The notes under the pieces: generated by a model
The model's database searches: none
Seen by the model: only the letters and a program-made list of their open reading frames with translations
Told to the model about the DNA's origin: nothing
Program-made: the position numbers and the translations under genes
Part shown: piece after piece, positions 56,466 to 64,000 of the stretch
How the letters are laid out: each line of letters opens with the position of its first letter
Numbering within the stretch: the first letter of the stretch is position 1
Assembly (NCBI RefSeq): GCF_001704415.2
Contig: NC_030821.1
Span: 40,655,210-40,719,209 of the forward strand
Origin: Capra hircus
Taxonomy: Eukaryota; Chordata; Mammalia; Artiodactyla; Bovidae
DNA: 64,000 nucleotides
Direction of reading: 5' to 3'

Positions 56466-56679
56466 ATGGTAGTTGTGGTGTAGTTGCTCAGTCATGTCCA
56501 ACTCTTTGCACCCGGTGGACTGTAGCCCACAAGGTTCCTCAGTCCATGGAATTCTCCAGGCAAGAATTTTGGAGTGGGTTGCCATTTCCTTCTCCAGGGA
56601 ATCTTCCCCTCCCAGGGGTCAAACTCACGTCTGCTGCGTTGAAGGCTGATTCTTTACCATGGAGCCACCAGGGAAGCCT
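56466..56679 (-). mobile_element. Bov-tA SINE
   Basis: Reverse Bov-tA (gttgctcagtcatgtccaac ... gagccaccagggaagcct). TSD tgccatctgtag/tgccacctgcgg at 56454-56465 and 56680-56691. Confidence 0.93.
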
Positions 56680-56691
56680 TGCCACCTGCGG

Positions 56692-57919
56692 GTCTTGTAT
56701 GAAATTATTATTCCCCAGCCCGTTGCTGGGAAGATTTGGAGAGAAAGCTTTTTGATTGTGATATTGTCCATCCTCCTATTAGTCTCAGGGTTGGTAATTC
56801 TAAACATAAGAGTGCTCTTTCTGTCAAGGACAAGCTGTGAGAAAGGTGGCATGTCACTTGGTCTACGTAGAGCCACACGGAGTTGCCGTTATCTGCCCTT
56901 CCCCCACTCCTGTTAAGCGCTTTCTCAGCCTTGCTCCTTAAGCAAAACTGTCTCTGAAATGTAAATTAATTCATACTTCCAGGGACTAAAGATCACTGCT
57001 CTTCTGGGCCTTTGGGATTTTAAGAAATCCACTTAGCTATCTGGCTTAAACTAAAATCTTAGAGTGACCTTCAGAAATAAAGAGAATGTCCAAGTGACTG
57101 TGTAAGTGTGTGTATGTTATTCTGGGCAGTGAAAAGTTCTCTTGAGGTATAAGGCACTGAATGGGGATTGCACTCTATTCTCTCTGTTTAGGAGGACAGT
57201 CCTATCTTTGGGAGGTCCTCAGAGATCAAAACTGCTTCACATTTATACTACTGTTAGTATTTACATTATTAGAAAACAATAACACAAATAAAGCTTTAGT
57301 GACTTTTAAATGTTCTTCGTGATCTCCTTTTGTTAATTAAGATCTCACAGCTATTCCAACAGTTACTCTTTTCCAGGGCACCTTGTATATTGCAATCACT
57401 CCGTATTGGTTTGTTTCATTAGAAATATGATGTGACTGCATCTTATGTTTGGCTGATACCATCGGGAGGTGGGTTCATGAGGGCCACCCTTCTGATTGCA
57501 TAAGGAAATCAAAATCCAGTGATAAATCAACTTGGATAATAATGAGCACAAAGAAAAAAGATAAAAACAAGAATTACTGGCTTTAGTAGTTGCTCTAATA
57601 TTGGGAGTTGACATGTAATAAAAACAGAAGTTAAATTCCATTAACACTTATAGTAACTGGGGTACCTAAGATTCCTCTCCCCCAATAAACTTAATGCTCT
57701 TTAAGATGGAAACAAACTTATTCAGAACTCATGTATATACCTTATCTTCAGGTGCATCATTATAAAAAAATGATTTTCTAAAGATTAAGCAGGAATAAGG
57801 ATTCTAAATTTGCATCCAAAGCCTATTTTGAGATATGTGTGCAGTATCTGCTCTTTTTCACATAAGATCAGCTACTCTCTCCCCTCCATTGCTTCCTTTA
57901 ATCTTTCAAACTCTTACCA
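56692..57919. other. Unique sequence
   Basis: Nothing recognised. A plus frame at 56659-56916 starts inside the SINE and is probably chance. Confidence 0.5.
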
Positions 57920-58440
57920 TCTGCTATTTTAATCACTGGGTGAATGCAGAGGTATAGGAAATACACATATGATATTACCTTCATAAATTTTCCAATCTCA
58001 TATAAAATATGATGCACAAACAAATAATTTTATTACAGAGAAGTAGTACAAGGTGCTATGAAAGCATGAACAGGAAGAGATTTTGTGATATTTCAGTTGA
58101 TTTTTGAAGGATCAGTTAGGATTGTTACGGAAGAGGCAGAAATAAGACAAGTCAGTCACATCAAGTAGACTTAACATTTCAAAAGCCATAAGAACCTCAC
58201 ATGGCTGGAGAATAAAGGAGAATATGAGGGGACAGAAGAAGTCATTAAGGGTCACCGTGATCAGATAGGTGAGGGTCTAGATTGAACAAACCAAGTCTGA
58301 ATACAAAAGTAGTTTGGATCTCACCTGATACATAAGAGGGGATTTTAAAACCATTTGTCATGGTATCTGTGCTATATGGAGTGCATAGATGATGATGGGG
58401 AGAGGATTAGATAGGAAAAGAGAAATAGGACAGTTTTGAT
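57920..58440. mobile_element. Probable ancient mammalian repeat
   Basis: The phrase order acaaataattttattacag, caaggtgctatgaaagcatgaacagg, tggctggagaataaagg, gatcagataggtgag resembles a widespread old repeat. No family is assigned. Confidence 0.35.
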
Positions 58441-59229
58441 TGAGTTGAAAATCTTATTCCTGTTTTTAAGTGTGGGAACCAGCCTTGGAAGAAAGCAAGT
58501 AGCAGACTGTCAGATTTGCACTGATCAAACGGGAAAGCGTGCAAGATCTACAGACCCTTCAGAGTGCGGGCTGACACTGCGTCTGCTTTGCACATGGTAG
58601 AGAGTGCACAGTCAAAACAGTGAGGGATGCTCATTCCTCACGGCTCATTAATACGAGACGAAAGGGGTGAGACTCACATTTTCAGCTCCACATCTTTAAT
58701 AGAGAAATGTCAATGGGTGGTGGCAAATTGGAATGACAAAAGATTACCCTTTTTAAAAATTTCCAATGGAGGTGCAGGGTATGAAAAATCTGTGTATATA
58801 ATCCATTGTCAAAATCCAGAAAAAAATTCCAGACCAGTGTAGTGATATTGTCTATGATTATTTGTGCTAGTCTGACATAAAGATTCTTTCTGGTGTCATG
58901 AGTAATATCTCTCAAGAAATTATAATATATATAATGTACAAGCATCTAACAGAAGAGACAGACTAATTCTCTAGCTGATTATTTGAAGGGATGTTTCATA
59001 ATTAGACAATAGGAAATGAACAAAAATACAGTGGCTATTTGAATTATTTTCTTTTAGGATAGAAGCAGCTTAGTACTGTACATAGCCGGTCATGACATTT
59101 CGCCTGAACTGAGCACGTAAGCTTCTAAGTCAACCAATTCCAGAAAGGAAAAGCAACAATGTATCATTCAATCATTCATTTTCTATTTCCTCAGATTCAC
59201 CATTTTAAGTAGCTTTAAGTACTTTGTGT
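58441..59229. other. Unique sequence
   Basis: No gene. The 58440-58850 part has higher GC than its flanks but no recognisable coding content. Confidence 0.45.
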
Positions 59230-59470
59230 ACTGTGGATACAAAGTTAATAAAAACAATGACTCCATTCTTGAGGAATGTTCAGGCCTGTAGAGATAAAAA
59301 GTAGGCATGCAAAGAGATTGATTGTATTCAATAACATGATGTGGCAAGTACAATGGAAAGATGGAAACAATTCTTTCTAGAATCATTCAAGAAGGGTTCC
59401 CAGAAGTGATATTAGAATTTTTGTCTTGAAGTGTGAATGGCAATGAGCCAAGTTTAAAAGAAAACATCAT
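59230..59470. mobile_element. Probable ancient mammalian repeat (like 57.9 kb)
   Basis: aacaatgactccattcttgagg ... atgtggcaagtacaatgg ... agaagggttcccagaagtgat follows the same old-repeat order as 57920-58440. Confidence 0.3.
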
Positions 59471-60235
59471 ACCAACAAGGAAATTGTAGCTTAAAAATGT
59501 ATCTAAGAAAAATATTTTAAAAATCTTAAGATATAATAGAATGACTCGAAAACAATGGTAAGCAATAGGTAACAGATACATTTGAAGTCAGTAAGCAGCT
59601 CGGAGTCTGTCTTTTCAGAATATGCCAGGTAGTCTACTTTTATTTTGCCAAGAACAGTAACAAAGGAAAATCTTTCTTTTTATTCTGTGATAAAATTTCT
59701 CCAAATGCCATGGTTTTCTTTCATCACAAACTCATTTTTTAATAACACCATTATTAGAAACATTATTTTGGATATAATATATAAATTATATATTAAACCA
59801 CCATATTGCTGTCATTGTTGCAATTATATATTTAAATATTTTAGCTCAGTGGGAAATAATTATTGGACTTTGAATTTCATCTATTGAATTACATTCTTAG
59901 TTTTGTTTCTTAATAAGTATACAAATTCAGGTAATGTATTTACTGTGTTCTTAGGACTTAATTTACTTATCTTTATAAAGGAGGTAGTCTCCCTGAAGGG
60001 GAAGACAAATGCTCACTGGATCAGACTTTACATTGAAAATATAAAATGTTGTAAATGTGAATGTGACATTACTATAATAATTATCTGTGATATCAATGCA
60101 TGTCTCTTTAGGCAGAGGCAGAATGAATATTTTGTTAATGAGAAATGTACTCTGCTCAGCTTTTTCTTTTGGAAGAGAATGGGGGAATCTTAAGCAAAAC
60201 TATCTATCTTCTCATCTTAGCCCTATTAATTATCA
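59471..60235. other. Unique AT-rich sequence
   Basis: Nothing recognised. Confidence 0.45.
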
Positions 60236-60300
60236 GTGATGTGACAATCCGTTTACCTTTCTGAATCTCAGTGTTTTTCATGTGTGAACTGTCAGTGGAA
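60236..60300 (+). mobile_element. Possible MIR core remnant
   Basis: gtgatgtgacaatccgtttacctttctgaatctcagtg resembles the MIR middle region. Short and diverged. Confidence 0.4.
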
Positions 60301-60419
60301 ACAGCTAACACCAATACATAAAACATCTTTGCATTTACAATACAATTTTGCACATAATAGCTTGCATAATTTATAACTAACATATTAAGTAAGCAATTGT
60401 ATAATCCCTCTGTTTCTTT

Positions 60420-60490
60420 GCGCAAAAACTGAGCCTCAGAAAAGTGTATCACTTGTTGGAAGTCACAGTTTAATAATTCAGGAAGCCAAA
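60420..60490 (-). mobile_element. Possible MIR/L2-type remnant
   Basis: aaaactgagcctcagaaaag ... agtcacagtttaataattc resembles reversed MIR. Short and diverged. Confidence 0.4.
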
Positions 60491-61240
60491 CTTATTTTTC
60501 TCATTTGGTTTCGTATTGTAGGTTCTTTTAAAACACCATGCAGTTGCCTTACTGAATTCTAGTTGCACTGCGTTTCTTCAGGGCTATGGAAGAGACCACA
60601 TGAAATAATGTATTCAGATTCTCATTAAATTAATGCCTATCTGTAAGGTCCTATTACTGTTTGCATGCTGTAGCAAATAATGTAATATATCTATGCTTAT
60701 ATCCATGTATATCTGAGACTTTTCACATTCACTTTAAATTATATGGTTAATATTTTATTCCCCCAAATTATAAGATAAAATAAGTGTTCTCCTTGAGTTT
60801 TTATGCTGATGACTTTTTGTAAGTATAGAAGATTTTAATGTTATTCCAGATATATAAGATAAGGTAGAACTGTTTTGCCAGCTCAAGTGTTTTAGGAAAG
60901 AAAAAAACCCATTCAAACCACGGATGCTCCTAATTCACACACTTAAGCTCTGTTTACTTAAATTTCATTATAGGCTATGGCATTCTCAAAGAATTAGCTG
61001 TGGGCAAGGAAGAAATCTTTATTCCCTGAGAATAATCAAGTGAATCACCCTGGGATAGGAAAACAGGAGTGAAACAAGGATTTGAGTACTTTCAAGCCCA
61101 ATATTAGATTTGAGGACCCTTGTCTGCCTACACTACAGGATTTTAAACAAAAAGGTATCCATTTACCTTAAGAAGTACAAAGTTTATTTAAGAGCCCCTG
61201 ATTTCTTTAGAATATGATACGAGTCTTGGCATTGAACAGA
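60491..61240. other. Unique sequence, no young repeats
   Basis: No gene or recognised repeat. Part of the long repeat-poor stretch 60.5-63.3 kb. Confidence 0.45.
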
Positions 61241-61242
61241 AA

Positions 61243-61333
61243 CACGTGATTTCACAACGTGTCCACATGTGGTTCACGTACTCCACATGTGTTCTGTCAA
61301 TGGGTCCTGTGACCTTGCTGTGGATCACATGTG
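61243..61333. promoter_or_regulatory. Cluster of CACATGTG / CACGTG E-box motifs
   Basis: CACGTG at 61243-61248 and CACATGTG at 61264-61271, 61284-61291 and 61326-61333, all within 91 bp. CACATGTG and CACGTG are palindromic E-boxes bound by basic helix-loop-helix factors. This could also be a degenerate tandem repeat. Function is not shown. Confidence 0.35.
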
Positions 61334-63359
61334 TTTTACATATGCTTTGTATGGTTCACATCTGTTTTAAACATTTTTTTTTCTCTGACAGTAGACACTC
61401 TTGTTATATTACCATTTGCTATAATAATTAAATTCAAGGAACTGAACTTGAGAGGATTTGTGGGGGAGGGCGTTTGTTAGTTTTGATTTATATTTGGTGC
61501 TGTGTTGAGTGATACCCATTATAACTGCTTATCGTATCTCTTTGTAAGCATACTGTTGCTGCGTTTAACCTCACTGAAGCCAGACTAATCCAGAGATGTT
61601 CTTAAATTCCTATGACTCATATGAAGGTTATCATTTTAGAAGAGACCTTGAAAACATTCTCTGGATTTAGAAGGAAAAAAAAAAAAAAAAACAACCCTGA
61701 CATTTCCAAGAGGAAAGACTTCTTTTTAATTTTATATTGTAGATTCAGAGCTTAAAGCACTTAAACACGTAGAGTAAGTAATATAATATGAGTCATATAA
61801 CAAAAATTAAATTTAAATGAAAACCTTTTGTGGTATATTGCAGTCACAAAAGAAGATACAAAATGAATGTGGACACCTGACTGTTTTACTTATTTCAGGA
61901 GAAAATAAAATTCACTTTAATTCAATGAAATACTTTCTATTATAGTACACTTAATTATCTCCTCCTTTTACCCTCAGGAAGTATCTTTTTAAACTCTCAG
62001 CTGTATCTGAATACGGCTACCAATTAAACAGAGAAGCAATACTTTTTATTAATTACAGTGTATTTGTTTATATCCATCTTTATAGAACATTCTAAAATTA
62101 GAGACCTGCCCCTTGAATAAAGCAATGCAGAGTTTAATGAAGTCTGAGAAGCAGTGACTCTATTTTGTATCTTTTCTTGATGTGTGGATATAATGCTCAT
62201 TAGTGCTAATAATTCTTGGAAATAAATGAAGCATATTGGTTTGTGTCTACCTTATCTAAACACTGAGTAGGAACGTGGCGCCCCCCAGCCAACAAGGTGC
62301 CTAATGTTCAGTTGGCCAAATGTTAAAAGAGATTTGGTGCTGTAGGCGATTAAATCCACAGCCTGCCCCTGCGGACCAGGCAGCCGTAAATAAGCATTTT
62401 AAAAGAATCTCAGCCTTTAATGAAGAACAGGGGAATTTCGATCAGTAATCAGAAACAGCTTTGGAAGTACAGGGACAGTGGTATGCATATTTTGATTTGG
62501 TGCATAGAACAAGCATTGTTTTAGAGACATTCCAAGGAATGGATCCCACTAAACTAGTAAATGTTCACGGGTTTTGAACTTCTAAAGAATTTAGAGGAAT
62601 CCATCTAGAGTAAAAAGAGGCATCCTGGTGAGAAATGTTTATACTTAATTAAAAATAAATGGCATAGCATGAAATGAGACAAAGAACAGGTACACTAGAA
62701 GAAGGAAAATATTTAAAATACAAAGTGTAGCAATTCTAATGCTTGCAGCTATTGCATACGAATGTGTGTGCATATTTAGAAAGAGCTTTACAATATAAAA
62801 GAAAACATGCTTTTATCTTACAGTTTGTAATAACAAGCACATTAATGCAGTGTATGAAATCACTAATTCTCAGGAGGAAATACAGTTCCATTCCCATGTA
62901 GTTAAACATACTTAAAGCAGACTAGGAAAACATTAAAAGTAAAGGCAAGTCAGAGGAAAAAAGTAAGAATTGGTAATGGGAGCAACACAGTTAGATGGAT
63001 GAAATGAAAGTAGATTAAAATGCTTCATTTTGGGGATCACTAACTAAACTGAATAGTCAAAGCTTGTCAATTGTTTTGTTTCATTTTTTTCCTTCTGCTT
63101 GGAGTCAGTGTTCACCCCATACATCTTGTTGTGTTTGAGACTGAATTTAATGAGCTGTGGATTCAGAAATATAATGTAAGGCAAGTAATGTCTATATGTG
63201 GAGAAATGTCGAAAAATGGTACCAAGAATTGGTAAGGCTGTCCCTTTGCCTCAGACCATGCAGCTGCCCATCATGCTTTCAGAGATGATCTCTTAACAGC
63301 ACTATTGATACCTTGCTGGGTATTTCTAAAAGGTATTCCAATTACTTATTGTCATGCTA
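61334..63359. other. Repeat-poor unique sequence, candidate conserved non-coding DNA
   Basis: About 2 kb with no recognised SINE or LINE, in a window otherwise full of them. The part at 62270-62560 has higher GC and a forkhead-like gtaaataa at 62386-62393. A run of about 20 A residues lies near 61676-61691. No coding frame of note. Confidence 0.4.
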
Positions 63360-63738
63360 ACTTGCATGAGAGGAATGACCAACAATATGTGGTCAATGCA
63401 TGAAAGTCACAGGCAAACCCAAAACATCATGACAATAATAAGTCCATCCCTTTGATCTTATACCCAAAGCATCCAAATCTTGACAGTGTACTGCACTCTC
63501 CTTGATCCTCTCACTTAAGTATCTAATAATTATCTCGCATTTAAATAAATTCACAGCTAGGTTTCTGATTCTCCCTGATTCCCCAAACACTACATATCTC
63601 ACAATTTCGGCAGCTCATTAAAGTCAATTCCACCCTCCCAGACACTCATGCCAAAACACTGAAGTTGTCTATAACCTCTCTGCTTCTCTCACAACCAGAT
63701 CCACCCAATACCATTGGTTCTGTTCCCAAAGGCTGTAT
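63360..63738. mobile_element. Probable L2-like ancient LINE fragment, left part
   Basis: C- and T-rich decayed sequence with phrase order like an old LINE2 region (aatttcggcagctcattaaagtcaa, cctctctgcttctctcacaacc). Continues after a small BovB insertion. Confidence 0.35.
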
Positions 63739-63828
63739 GTTCAGTCGCTCAGTTTTCTCCAACTCTTTGCGACGCCATGGACTGCAGCAAGCCAGATGTC
63801 TCTGCCCTCCACTATTTCCCAGAGTTCG
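63739..63828 (-). mobile_element. Very short BovB 3'-end insertion (90 bp)
   Basis: gttcagtcgctcagttttctcc ... cactatttcccagagttcg is the reversed last ~90 bp of BovB. TSD of 14 bp with one mismatch, cccaaaggcWgtat, at 63725-63738 and 63829-63842. Confidence 0.88.
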
Positions 63829-64000
63829 CCCAAAGGCAGTATACTTTGAATACAAATTCTTTTCCCATCTTCATCCTTGTTACCCCCATCCTAGGTACTA
63901 TCATTTCTTGGTGGGATTATTGCAACAACCTTCTAATTGCATCGGTTCTTGCCCTCTTTCAGTCTATTTGCAACACATCAGTCAAAGACTTCGCAAGCCA
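63829..64000. mobile_element. Probable L2-like ancient LINE fragment, right part
   Basis: ttcttggtgggattattgcaacaaccttctaattg ... tttcagtctatttgcaacacatcagtcaaag follows the order of the L2-like pattern; compare 30865-31230. Runs out of the window. Confidence 0.4.

Noticed and set aside
56659..56916. 85-codon frame with a hydrophobic stretch (IVILSILLLVSGLVI)
   Set aside because: It starts inside a Bov-tA, with no signal of a real gene around it. The hydrophobic run is expected from T-rich DNA.

Overview
This is nuclear genomic DNA of a ruminant (cattle, sheep, goat or a close relative). The evidence is the repeat content: many copies of the RTE-type LINE BovB, its tRNA-linked SINE derivatives (Bov-tA, Bov-A, Bov-A2), CHR-type cetartiodactyl SINEs, ruminant L1 (L1-BT type) and a BTLTR1-like LTR. 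I found no intact host protein-coding gene, no exon I could defend and no functional RNA gene. The window reads as gene-poor, AT-rich intergenic or deep intronic sequence. The only trace of a host gene is a GLRX2 (glutaredoxin 2) retropseudogene on the minus strand near 39.0-39.4 kb.

Layout. 0-5.5 kb holds three BovB elements: one with an inverted 5' part flanked by target-site duplications (TSDs), one close to full length (1553-4955), and a short 3' fragment. 5.5-10 kb is old sequence with an ancient L1 3' end, one Bov-tA and a long imperfect palindrome (9141-9487). 10-13 kb has a truncated L1-BT, a CHR SINE and an MLT1-type LTR that splits an older repeat. 13.7-20.8 kb has three more BovB fragments and several SINEs. 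20.8-24.3 kb is an ancient L1/HAL1 ending at a 2.2 kb solo LTR that carries a SINE and internal tandem repeats. 24.6-31 kb is SINE-rich with an old MIR and a diverged BovB. At 31.3-33.2 kb a BovB was hit by an L1 3' end, which was in turn hit by a three-unit Bov-A SINE. 35.3-41.5 kb is one antisense ancient L1 shredded by at least six later insertions, including the GLRX2 retropseudogene. 41.5-44.0 kb is a younger L1-BT with a 5' inversion and a 15 bp perfect TSD. 44.8-45.8 kb is a second MLT1-type LTR broken by SINEs. 49.5-53.98 kb has an L1 3' UTR and three BovB copies. 54-64 kb is nearly free of young repeats, with faint ancient repeats, and is the best place to look for conserved non-coding sequence.

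How the parts work together. The long open frames are pieces of BovB or L1 reverse transcriptase and endonuclease, or chance frames through SINEs; none is intact. BovB and L1 supply the enzymes, while Bov-tA, Bov-A2 and CHR SINEs and the GLRX2 retrocopy are their passengers. Many insertions can be ordered in time from nesting and TSDs. I did not find a new biological system. The most informative items are the two 5'-inverted (twin-primed) LINEs, the ~350 bp palindrome, the three-layer nest at 31-33 kb and the repeat-rich LTR.
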